In this document: positions 1 through 5,281 of the stretch, in pieces
Numbering within the stretch: the stretch's first letter is position 1
Layout: each line of letters begins with the position of its first letter
Program-made: the position numbers and the translations under genes
The notes under the pieces: model-generated
The model's input: the letters and a program-made list of their open reading frames with translations, nothing else
Told to the model about the DNA's origin: nothing
Databases searched by the model: none
NCBI GenBank assembly: GCA_025935445.1
Contig: JAICVG010000103.1
Location: forward strand, 1-5,571
DNA length: 5,571 nucleotides
DNA from: Nitrososphaera sp.
GTDB lineage: Archaea; Thermoproteota; Nitrososphaeria; Nitrososphaerales; Nitrososphaeraceae
Direction of reading: 5' to 3'

Positions 1-14
1 TCTAAGCTCCCGCC

Positions 15-281
15 TCATGAGCAAGAAACTTGGCCTTTTTGCCCTAAGGTCTCGGAGTTTGCTTGCAGTAGGCCACTACTACAAAAGATGCTTTTGCAAC
101 TTCTTACTTTAGGCAATTTAATGCAGTGATTGCTCAAGAACTTAATCGTCCAAGGAGGCTTTTGTTGCTTGTGCCGGTTCAATGCTAAATCACGTGCGTC
201 CAAGCATCTAACAGCTTGCCTGAGAATATAAATAGCCTTCTTCTTGGGAGGCCTTAATAGTACACCTCTTTGAAACCACAT
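15..281 (-). CDS. Uncertain basic, cysteine-containing 88-residue protein
   Basis: I do not recognise this protein. It starts with ATG and ends with TGA. It is strongly basic (about 17 Lys/Arg against 3 Asp/Glu), with a KKK cluster at residues 13-15, a helix-like stretch at about 14-36 and five cysteines (26, 53, 62, 67, 87) in no familiar zinc-binding spacing. The last 25 residues are rich in Ser, Gln and Cys and look less protein-like. In another minus-strand frame, positions 75 to 1 are open to the window edge and read more like protein (PTASKLRDLRAK), so a frameshift in a decayed gene is possible. In favour of a real gene, a TATA-like CATATATG lies about 37 bases before the ATG, as at better-supported genes here. 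No membrane segment or signal peptide is seen. It may be a real small gene, the remnant of a larger one, or chance. Confidence 0.35.
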   Translation of the reverse strand: MWFQRGVLLRPPKKKAIYILRQAVRCLDARDLALNRHKQQKPPWTIKFLSNHCIKLPKVRSCKSIFCSSGLLQANSETLGQKGQVSCS

Positions 282-314
282 GGGTATTTTGGGCGGCCCC
301 TATCTCAACAGTAA

Positions 315-322
315 CATATATG
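315..322 (-). promoter_or_regulatory. TATA-like box, self-complementary, between 88-residue ORF and plus-strand sequence
   Basis: The octamer CATATATG is a perfect palindrome. On the minus strand it is centred about 37 bases before the ATG at 281, which predicts a transcript with a leader of about 10 bases. Because it is symmetric it could equally fire to the right, towards a tiny ORF at 360-443. Only spacing and sequence support it. Confidence 0.35.
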
Positions 323-453
323 AGGTAGTACATTAGCTGCATCAGCTGTTTGAGTGATTATGCCCCCTGTGGATATATTATCTCATGATGGCATTATCAT
401 CAAGACTCCAAGTGATAATCTTGCTATGCTTAGACTATGCTGAATAACGATAG

Positions 454-461
454 AAAAAAAA
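454..461 (-). terminator. Poly-T terminator of the radical SAM gene
   Basis: A run of eight A on the plus strand is eight T on the minus strand, about 27-34 bases after the radical SAM stop codon. Archaeal transcription commonly ends at such T runs without a strong hairpin, and none is obvious here. Confidence 0.6.
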
Positions 462-487
462 TTTTACGGCTTTATGAGTTATTTTTT

Positions 488-1561
488 CTAAGTCATCTCT
501 TGAAGATCCGGCCGATATTGGCCAATGATCTTCGATATACCTCGCATATAACTTCTGGCTAGAGTCCGGATGGGTTGTGACGAGGTCCAAATGCAACCGA
601 GCACCTTGCAATCGTGGCATGTTCTAGCAATGTCCCACTCGGGAGCGTTCCAAATTTCATCTATGCTCTTCTCGAGAAGGTTATATGTATTCTCCGGGGA
701 ATTATACTTCCAACACGGTACTATAACAGTGCCGTTTCCGTTTACAAATATACTCTTCCAAACTCCGCATTCTTCAAAGAGCGTCCGGCCATGTTCTATT
801 ACCTGTTGAAAATATTCTGGTGGTATCAGCATACGCAGCGAGCCAGACTTTTTCATATAATCTAGGACACTTCTACACACCTTGACCATCGTTTCACGAT
901 CCGGCAACAGTGAATACTCAACATCAGACCTGTCTTCAACAAATGTGAGAGAGATTGCGCTTGCTCCGAGATTCCTTGCTCTGTCAAAGTAAGTTTGATC
1001 GATGAACTCTTGCGTATTGAATTTTGTTATCACGCTGTTAAAATAGTGTGGTACTTCATGTTTTGTCAGTAGGCGTAAGTTGTCCATGACTCTGCCGAAG
1101 ATCTGGGGAGACACTCCCCGCACTTTACAGTAGGGCTCTTCATAAGTGGAATCGATGCTGCATGTCACAAACTGAATATATTTTCTCAGATTCTCTAGAT
1201 CAATCCTGTGCAGGAGCGAGCAGTTGGTGATAAGCGTTATAGGCATCTTGATGTTGTGCAGATACTCAACAAGCTCCATAAAGTCCGGTCTGCTAGTGGG
1301 TTCTCCGCCTTCTATGATGCACCAAACACAATATTTTGACACCTTGTCAAAGACCGTCTTCCACTGCTGTGTCGTAAGATCTGAGGTCTTGGCAAGCGTT
1401 ATTTGTCCTTCCTTGTCGGAATCACCGAAGGGACACATGGGACAATAAAAATTGCAGTAGTGTGTCATACTGAACACTGCCACAACAGGACGCCTCCTCC
1501 CTAATGCCATATTTGTACCCCATTTGCTGATGAGCCTTATAGTGCGAATCGTGTCAACCAA
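488..1561 (-). CDS. Radical SAM protein with SPASM-like C-terminal cysteines
   Basis: This is a radical S-adenosylmethionine enzyme, probably cytoplasmic, of unknown substrate. Numbering is from the TTG at 1561 (357 residues). The CxxxCxxC motif that binds the [4Fe-4S] cluster cleaving AdoMet is C36, C40, C43, followed by PFG. The AdoMet-contacting GGEP is at 85-88. A TIM-barrel-like core follows. The tail has C265, C283 after an NGNGTVIVPC stretch, then C315, C318 and C323 (CxxCxxxxC), which resembles the SPASM/twitch domain that holds auxiliary iron-sulfur clusters. SPASM enzymes often modify peptides or, less often, other substrates, but no precursor peptide gene is visible. Start: the frame is open to 1636, with possible starts TTG 1597, TTG 1561 and ATG 1510. 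I chose 1561 because the helix before the barrel (TIRTIRLISKW) looks real and a TATA-like box sits 29 bases upstream. It is divergent from the LysE gene. Confidence 0.9.
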   Translation of the reverse strand: MVDTIRTIRLISKWGTNMALGRRRPVVAVFSMTHYCNFYCPMCPFGDSDKEGQITLAKTSDLTTQQWKTVFDKVSKYCVWCIIEGGEPTSRPDFMELVEYLHNIKMPITLITNCSLLHRIDLENLRKYIQFVTCSIDSTYEEPYCKVRGVSPQIFGRVMDNLRLLTKHEVPHYFNSVITKFNTQEFIDQTYFDRARNLGASAISLTFVEDRSDVEYSLLPDRETMVKVCRSVLDYMKKSGSLRMLIPPEYFQQVIEHGRTLFEECGVWKSIFVNGNGTVIVPCWKYNSPENTYNLLEKSIDEIWNAPEWDIARTCHDCKVLGCIWTSSQPIRTLARSYMRGISKIIGQYRPDLQEMT

Positions 1562-1585
1562 TGTACGACTTTTGCAGCAGCTGTT

Positions 1586-1594
1586 CCTTTTAAG
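1586..1594 (-). promoter_or_regulatory. Candidate TATA box of the radical SAM gene
   Basis: On the minus strand this reads CTTAAAAGG, centred about 29 bases before the TTG at 1561, the same spacing as at the Alba gene. If it is the promoter, the upstream TTG at 1597 would not be in the transcript. A weaker AT-rich box (GATAAAG, near 1637) could serve the longer form. Confidence 0.35.
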
Positions 1595-1611
1595 CAATTC
1601 CCTTGCATAGA

Positions 1612-1621
1612 AAAGCTTAAC
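1612..1621 (+). promoter_or_regulatory. Candidate BRE/TATA element of the LysE gene
   Basis: The plus strand carries a purine-rich AGAAAAG followed by CTTAAC, centred about 34 bases before the ATG at 1651. The TATA part is not canonical. This promoter and that of the radical SAM gene lie within the same 90-base divergent interval. Confidence 0.35.
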
Positions 1622-1650
1622 AGTACACTGACATCTTTATCTCAAAGACA

Positions 1651-2292
1651 ATGAATCTGCTAGACTTTGGCATCGAGGTTATTGCTCTTTCAGCATCAGG
1701 TGTACTGACTCCTGGCCCGCTGTTTTTTGCCAATCTGGCCTACGCTACACACCACGACAAATGGTCTGGCATCAAAATTGCTTACGGCCACACCGCAGTC
1801 GAGCTCCCTCTAATAATCATACTAGCAGCAGGACTGTTTACGTTTGATACTGCAAAAAAATACGCCAGCGTAGTAGGACTGATTGGAGGAATCGCAATAC
1901 TTGCCTTTGCAGGCTTGCAAATAGCAAGTATTATTAAAGAAAAGCGTAGACATGATACGTCCAGTATCGCAGGCAACAAAGGCCCATTTATCGTAGGCAT
2001 TGCCCTCAGTGCGCTTAACCCATTCTTCATTCTGTGGTGGTTCACAGTTGGATCGAAGCTGATAGTCGACTCTGCTGCATTCGGGCTCGCTACAGGCGTG
2101 GCCATCCTTTTTGCGCTTCACATTTGGATGGACTATGCATGGCTTGCCAGCACTGCATATCTTGCTTCAAAGGGAGCCTTTGTTCTTAAGTCAAAGTACT
2201 ACCCGACTTTACTTTTGGGACTCACAGTGGTACTGATATATTATGGACTTAGCTTTGTATCGCATGCGGCGTCACAACACATCTATCCCTGA
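1651..2292 (+). CDS. LysE-family amino-acid exporter-like membrane protein
   Basis: This 213-residue protein has the normal length and pattern of the LysE/RhtB superfamily of amino-acid exporters, which use the proton-motive force in the cytoplasmic membrane. Six membrane segments can be placed at about 7-29, 47-65, 70-95, 112-132, 143-172 and 186-205. The signature loop after the first segment is GVLTPGPLFFANL, with PGP at 21-23. A GH...E pattern follows at 46-51, as in the family's second segment, and LNPFFILWW at 122-130 matches the conserved Asn-Pro of the later half. A basic loop (KEKRR, about 96-100) lies between segments 3 and 4. The substrate cannot be read from sequence, and family members export lysine, threonine, homoserine, cysteine and others. 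The ATG start is clear, with no Shine-Dalgarno motif. It stands alone, divergent from the radical SAM gene. A short T run at 2347-2351 may end its transcript. Confidence 0.92.
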   Translation: MNLLDFGIEVIALSASGVLTPGPLFFANLAYATHHDKWSGIKIAYGHTAVELPLIIILAAGLFTFDTAKKYASVVGLIGGIAILAFAGLQIASIIKEKRRHDTSSIAGNKGPFIVGIALSALNPFFILWWFTVGSKLIVDSAAFGLATGVAILFALHIWMDYAWLASTAYLASKGAFVLKSKYYPTLLLGLTVVLIYYGLSFVSHAASQHIYP

Positions 2293-2315
2293 GAAAAATT
2301 CTAAGGACTTTGAAG

Positions 2316-2615
2316 ATGAATCTTGGAATTCAGATCGAGACCTTTATTTTTGAGGTATCCCCGAGGCGTTATCGCCTATTCGTGAAGTTACTTGAGAAAT
2401 TCCTTGGACGTACCTAACTCAGCTGCCCGCCCTTTACGCCGATTGTTATGCATATTTTTGCTGGCTGGAAACAGTATATTGAGACTTTAAAGATATCTTT
2501 AGCAATTGAATTAGATATCAACACGTCAGCCTGCTATGGTCACATTAAACTTTTGGATAACATTCTTTGCTTTGTTGACCTAGAATTCGCATTTAAAGTA
2601 ATCTATCCGCCATAG
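2316..2615 (+). pseudogene. Possible decayed ORF: one frame, 99 codons, split by one TAA
   Basis: Within the 406-base gap 2293-2698 one plus-strand frame stays open unusually long. An ATG at 2316 gives 33 residues with a helix-like, basic stretch (RRYRLFVKLLEKFLGR) up to TAA at 2415-2417. The same frame then runs open for 65 more codons to TAG at 2613, with an ATG at 2448 that would give 55 residues. The first half begins 23 bases after the LysE stop. I recognise no family. It may be a small gene broken by a nonsense mutation, two tiny ORFs, or chance. The rest of the gap holds only a small AGGCG-TTAT-CGCCT hairpin at 2364-2377 and the downstream end of the Alba transcript. Confidence 0.22.
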
Positions 2616-2637
2616 CTTATTCAGTATAACGACTTAG

Positions 2638-2650
2638 GGAAAAGAAATAT
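2638..2650 (-). terminator. Pyrimidine-rich terminator of the Alba gene
   Basis: On the minus strand this is ATATTTCTTTTCC, about 50-60 bases after the Alba stop codon. The T tracts are short and interrupted, so the call is modest. Confidence 0.35.
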
Positions 2651-2698
2651 GTTACATTGCCAACGGGATCGCTACGCCTGCACTTGTCTCTAAATCTT

Positions 2699-3007
2699 TC
2701 ATCTAGTACGAGAAATAGGCACTTCTATTGTGGAGACGTTCCTCACCCTGCCGTCATCCGACTGCACTGTCTCGGAACCAAGCTTAATTGGTCCGATCTT
2801 GTATCCAAGTGTGTCCATACGTTTTACAATAATCTGCGCCACATCTACCGCTCTGGTGATGCTCTTTCCTCTGGCTTTTATTACCACCGTTGGCTCGTTT
2901 GCCAATTGCACTAGAGTTGCTGTGACATATGTCATGAGCGGTTTCTTGCCAATGAATATCTCGTTGCTTGAAGTGCTTTGCCTGACCGAATTGGTGCTTG
3001 TCGACAT
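2699..3007 (-). CDS. albA: DNA/RNA-binding chromatin protein Alba
   Basis: Alba (Sac10b family) is a small, abundant archaeal nucleic-acid-binding protein. It forms dimers that coat and bridge DNA, and it also binds RNA. The 102-residue product shows the family pattern. After a polar N-terminal tail of about 14 residues (Ser/Thr-rich) comes IFIGKKPLMTYV, whose K21-K22 match the DNA-contacting lysine pair (Lys16-Lys17 in Sulfolobus Alba, where Lys16 is acetylated). Next comes VVIKARGKSITRAVDVAQI (about 41-59), containing the conserved RG and the second helix, and then the arm hairpin IGPIKLGSETVQSDDGRVRNVSTIEV (71-96), which reaches into the DNA minor groove. The frame is open further upstream, but the ATG at 3007 gives the normal family length and sits 29 bases after a strong TATA box. 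The gene lies 59 bases downstream of the 78-residue gene on the same strand, with its own promoter in the gap. Confidence 0.95.
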   Translation of the reverse strand: MSTSTNSVRQSTSSNEIFIGKKPLMTYVTATLVQLANEPTVVIKARGKSITRAVDVAQIIVKRMDTLGYKIGPIKLGSETVQSDDGRVRNVSTIEVPISRTR

Positions 3008-3030
3008 CGTGCGAGATGATTCAGCATGGT

Positions 3031-3040
3031 ACAATATAAC
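3031..3040 (-). promoter_or_regulatory. TATA box of the Alba gene
   Basis: The minus strand reads AATAAACGTTATATTGT around this site. The TATA core GTTATATTGT is preceded by a purine-rich BRE-like stretch and is centred about 29 bases before the Alba ATG, which predicts a nearly leaderless transcript. It is the best-formed promoter in the window, as expected for an abundant protein. Confidence 0.65.
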
Positions 3041-3066
3041 GTTTATTGCGAATAGGCATGGGTTAT

Positions 3067-3303
3067 CTAAGCATACCTTTGAAGAATGCTGTGAAGCTCG
3101 GAAGGCTTTTCCGCTATCTCCCTTACTGCATCGGGGTGTTGTATCTCGTAGCAATGAAGTAGGGACTGGTCGTCTTTGTAAAATAAAAAAACCTTGTTGT
3201 CGTAGATACAGTGATAGAGCTTGTCTGTGATCATTTTTTCAGTCTTGATCTTAATGCCATCGTGTTCTGCTACCACAGGGTAGTTATCGTCTATCGCAGT
3301 CAT
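3067..3303 (-). CDS. Unknown acidic 78-residue protein upstream of Alba
   Basis: I do not recognise a family. From the ATG at 3303 the product is 78 residues, acidic overall and soluble, with no membrane segment or signal peptide. The middle (about 26-54, LYHCIYDNKVFLFYKDD and on to LHCYEI) alternates hydrophobic and polar residues and suggests two or three beta strands. The end (57-77) looks helical. Two cysteines (32, 51) sit in matching HC contexts on neighbouring strands, which could be coincidence, a metal site or a disulfide. The ATG is preferred to an in-frame TTG at 3327 because a GAGGAG motif lies 3 bases before it and a TATA box about 34 bases before it, so the TTG would fall outside the transcript. 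The stop codon is 59 bases before the Alba ATG, so read-through into Alba is possible. Its role is unknown, and a link with chromatin is only inferred from position. Confidence 0.7.
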   Translation of the reverse strand: MTAIDDNYPVVAEHDGIKIKTEKMITDKLYHCIYDNKVFLFYKDDQSLLHCYEIQHPDAVREIAEKPSELHSILQRYA

Positions 3304-3306
3304 CTT

Positions 3307-3312
3307 CTCCTC
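3307..3312 (-). promoter_or_regulatory. Shine-Dalgarno-like motif of the 78-residue gene
   Basis: The minus strand reads GAGGAG three bases before the ATG at 3303. It is the only clear Shine-Dalgarno-like motif before a start in this window, and it supports that ATG over the upstream TTG. The spacing is shorter than usual. Confidence 0.4.
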
Positions 3313-3332
3313 ACATCTGTTGATCAATTTGG

Positions 3333-3341
3333 CTATTTAAG
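3333..3341 (-). promoter_or_regulatory. TATA box of the 78-residue gene
   Basis: The minus strand reads CTTAAATAG, centred about 34 bases before the ATG at 3303. It predicts transcription from about 3311, inside or next to the Shine-Dalgarno-like motif, so the leader is very short. Confidence 0.5.
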
Positions 3342-3464
3342 TTGAGGATAATGAAAAACGCAAGATTAGCATTCTGCTGTAGTAAATAACAATTATTACC
3401 ATCGGCATCTAGAGGTCAAGAGCATACCAAAGTGAAATATCTCATATTTTGATTGTTAACCGCA

Positions 3465-3472
3465 TTATATAT
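3465..3472 (+). promoter_or_regulatory. Orphan TATA-like box in an AT-rich gap
   Basis: TTATATAT is a near-ideal TATA core, but no recognisable gene follows it. A start about 26 bases further on, near 3494, would give a transcript of about 70 bases ending at the T8 run at 3556-3563. The upstream bases are not BRE-like, and the core is nearly symmetric, so it could act leftwards or not at all. Confidence 0.3.
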
Positions 3473-3493
3473 GAACAGAGATACTAATATTTT

Positions 3494-3563
3494 ATCCCAC
3501 CATACCATACAGCAACATCATGCCTCTCCCAGTTGATTTTGGCCACTTATTTGACTTTTTTTT
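3494..3563 (+). ncRNA. Possible small RNA or 15-residue micro-ORF
   Basis: The gap 3304-3660 has no gene of normal size. The only ordered signal in it is a TATA-like box (3465-3472), a stretch of lower AT content, and a run of eight T (3556-3563), together the size and layout of a short archaeal transcript. An ATG at 3520 opens a 15-residue frame (MPLPVDFGHLFDFFL) ending in TGA at 3565, just past the T run, so a leader or micro-peptide is an alternative. I see no known RNA fold. The rest of the gap is AT-rich with a few 9-10 base repeats that could be chance. Confidence 0.22.
3556..3563 (+). terminator. Poly-T run in the gap, possible terminator
   Basis: Eight consecutive T on the plus strand, preceded by GAC, as in archaeal intrinsic terminators. 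It only has meaning if something is transcribed rightwards from the orphan TATA-like box. Confidence 0.3.
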
Positions 3564-3660
3564 GTGATCTAGAGAACTTAATAAATTCAAGTCTAGATTA
3601 ATTAAGAAAATTGGGATGTAAGATTAGCACAAGAATTGGAGATGGAATAGAATACTAATA

Positions 3661-3969
3661 CTAGCTCCACTGTGGCACTCTTATTTTGGGTTTGGTAAAT
3701 TGATTTTCTATTTCAGCCAATCTTTCCATTGAACCATTCCCTTTTCTTAGAGTTGAAAAGCACGAATCATTTCTAATTCGCTCAAAGATAGAAGTAACTT
3801 GCTCGCTGCTAACTCCATGTTTAATGTCATAATCGATTTGTCTGCAGATATTTGTAAGACTGCCATATTTTTTGTGATTTCTCTTCTCCCATCCTGATGC
3901 ATTTTCTGACAGACCCTTGACGTACTTTACAACTATCTTTTCCATATGTTCAACATGCCATTCTCTCAT
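3661..3969 (-). CDS. Unknown 102-residue helical protein
   Basis: I do not recognise a family. The product is soluble, rich in charged residues and probably mostly helical: about 3-24 (WHVEHMEKIVVKYVKG), 38-51 (LTNICRQIDYDIKHG), 55-68 (SEQVTSIFERIRND) and 80-91 (SMERLAEIENQF). It has two cysteines (42, 70) and no signal peptide or membrane segment. A helical, basic small protein of this kind could be a nucleic-acid binder or regulator, but no helix-turn-helix is convincing. The ATG at 3969 is preferred over the TTG at 3990: the TTG directly follows an in-frame TGA and would lie upstream of the transcript start predicted from the TATA box at 4001-4010. The gene stands alone between an AT-rich gap and a decayed stretch. 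T-rich sequence at about 3597-3614 may end its transcript. Confidence 0.6.
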   Translation of the reverse strand: MREWHVEHMEKIVVKYVKGLSENASGWEKRNHKKYGSLTNICRQIDYDIKHGVSSEQVTSIFERIRNDSCFSTLRKGNGSMERLAEIENQFTKPKIRVPQWS

Positions 3970-4000
3970 CGGAAAACTATTTTGTACCAATCAAAAAACC

Positions 4001-4010
4001 TCTATTTTAT
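4001..4010 (-). promoter_or_regulatory. TATA box of the 102-residue gene
   Basis: The minus strand reads ATAAAATAGA, centred about 37 bases before the ATG at 3969, predicting a leader of roughly 10 bases. It overlaps the stop codon (TAA at 4007-4009) of the decayed coding stretch just upstream. Confidence 0.5.
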
Positions 4011-4231
4011 GAAACACCAACCTTGTATATAATCTGACCGGTAGAAGCTGTCGGTGTAACGTGTGTCTCACCAGCGGCTATTGCATCAACTTTGAATCTC
4101 AACACGTGAACCTAATCAAAGTAAATTAGATGACGAAATAGGTTTCCACAATATAGAGATATGGCTCATGGAGATGCTGTCACATCTCCTGACCAGAGCT
4201 GGACGAAGCCAGAAGCCTCATATGCTTCACC
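4010..4231 (-). pseudogene. Decayed coding stretch in the archaeosortase frame
   Basis: After the archaeosortase stop (TAG, 4232-4234) the same reading frame continues for 75 codons broken by TGA and TAG. Two parts read like protein: 21 residues directly after the stop (GEAYEASGFVQLWSGDVTAS) and 34 residues at 4010-4111 (with RFKVDAIAAGETHV and TGQIIYKVGV) ending in TAA. The second part has the alternating pattern of a beta-sandwich C-terminus, as in surface proteins. There is no ATG; a GTG at 4104-4106 is the only likely start in the last part. Options are the remains of a small secreted or surface protein gene next to the archaeosortase, or chance. I recognise no family, and no PEFG-like sorting tail is visible. 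Confidence 0.25.
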
Positions 4232-5281
4232 CTAGCGAGTCGACTGATTAGAAGCTGCTGAACCACCCGCCTCTGCCTGCAACCTGCGGATCCTCTTGTT
4301 CTCGATATAGATTACCACTCCAAGGTATATGCCCAGCCAAGGCAGAAACATTATCTCTCCAGCTATTGAATGAAATGCCTCCCATTCCTGTACATCTGTC
4401 GTGACTACAAGTGCATATAGAGAAAGCGAAACTATTCGAACCAGATTTGTAGCAACAGTACCTAAGGTTCCTGCGGCAAAGTAGATCAGCTTCCTAGGTA
4501 ATGGCATATCCATCTTGATCAACAGCGCCAGCATAACAAGTGTATAGATTATCATACTGTGGACACCGGCCGACGGCCAGAAGACCTGCAATGCGAAGGG
4601 GCCATGGAGGCCATTCATCACAAGCAGGTTGCCCCTTGCGAGTGCCGGTTCTGCAGAATTATTTGGTGTTTGCGGCCCGACATTAATGACGGATGTATCT
4701 ATAAAGTTAATCACTGCCTGATCAATTTGCAAATAAATTGGCACTATAATCTGGAGAGGCCCAAGAGAATCAAATGGAAAAAATGCATCAAGTGCAAGGA
4801 TGAGCGCGCTTCCTGCCAGATATATCATTCCTGCGGATGCTATCTTGTACCACTTTTTACCGAATAGCATTAAGAGTGAGCTCGCCACAAATATGGTCAT
4901 TACAATAAAATCCCACATCCACATCCAACTGTCCACGAGCGAGACATTGTACGCATCTTTTCCATTTCTGATATAGTCACTTAGTCCGTATGGTAATGCA
5001 ATAAAATATGAAATGGTGAGCGCTGCCATGACTGCCACCATGAGGAGTCTTTTCTTAGCCAGTGAGTATTTTAGTCCGACAAGCTCGGCTCCAATAAATG
5101 CCATGGCAAACAAAAAGCCGCCCCTCCCCTCATTCCAAGAAAGAATAAACGTGTCAGGATATACTACAAGTGTATACAAAATAGGCGAAATAAGTATCAA
5201 AGTGGCTGCTATGCTTGAGCTGATGCCAAATATGACGTGGCCTTCACTCCCGTCGGAAGCAACAGTCTTGTCCCTCGACAA
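4232..5281 (-). CDS. artE: Archaeosortase-family protein (thaumarchaeosortase), Ser at nucleophile site
   Basis: Archaeosortases and exosortases are membrane transpeptidases thought to cleave C-terminal sorting tails of exported proteins and attach them at the cell surface. In thaumarchaea the proposed tail is PEFG-CTERM. The 349-residue protein has about eight membrane segments (near 15-40, 55-71, 78-97, 122-140, 146-167, 241-256, 264-293, 308-326), a long loop (about 168-235) and a basic tail (ENKRIRRLQ). Catalytic positions: the family's Cys in C-[AS]-G is here S237 in WPSAGVHS, Arg is R282 in TNLVRI, and His is H304 in FHSIAGEIMF. The Ser codon is TCG, two changes from Cys, so a single-base error does not explain it. 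I recall a Ser form being typical of the thaumarchaeal family but could not check. The start is TTG: TGA lies two codons upstream, and losing the TTG would cost the first membrane segment. No target protein is visible nearby. Confidence 0.85.
   Translation of the reverse strand: MSRDKTVASDGSEGHVIFGISSSIAATLILISPILYTLVVYPDTFILSWNEGRGGFLFAMAFIGAELVGLKYSLAKKRLLMVAVMAALTISYFIALPYGLSDYIRNGKDAYNVSLVDSWMWMWDFIVMTIFVASSLLMLFGKKWYKIASAGMIYLAGSALILALDAFFPFDSLGPLQIIVPIYLQIDQAVINFIDTSVINVGPQTPNNSAEPALARGNLLVMNGLHGPFALQVFWPSAGVHSMIIYTLVMLALLIKMDMPLPRKLIYFAAGTLGTVATNLVRIVSLSLYALVVTTDVQEWEAFHSIAGEIMFLPWLGIYLGVVIYIENKRIRRLQAEAGGSAASNQSTR

Noticed and set aside
570..865. Two plus-strand ORFs of 79 and 83 codons
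   Set aside because: They are antisense shadows of the radical SAM gene, whose motifs are unmistakable on the other strand.
1224..1448. Plus-strand ORF of 74 codons
   Set aside because: Antisense to the radical SAM core containing the CxxxCxxC and GGEP motifs.
1782..2121. Minus-strand ORFs of 107 and 99 codons
   Set aside because: Antisense to the LysE gene, with Cys- and Ser-rich products lacking any domain.
2364..2377. Hairpin AGGCG-TTAT-CGCCT after the LysE gene
   Set aside because: A 5-base stem without a following T run is too small to call a terminator or structured RNA.
3008..3154. 49-residue N-terminal extension of Alba
   Set aside because: Alba proteins are normally about 90-100 residues. 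The extension covers the TATA box and the end of the upstream gene, so the ATG at 3007 is the start.
2657..3230. Plus-strand ORFs of 85 and 166 codons
   Set aside because: They run antisense through Alba and the 78-residue gene. The Alba frame matches the family from end to end.
3362..3660. Short direct repeats AAGATTAGCA (3362, 3620) and ATACTAATA (3481, 3652)
   Set aside because: Two copies of 9-10 bases in AT-rich DNA are expected by chance. They have no regular spacing, inverted ends or target duplication, so no CRISPR array or mobile element.
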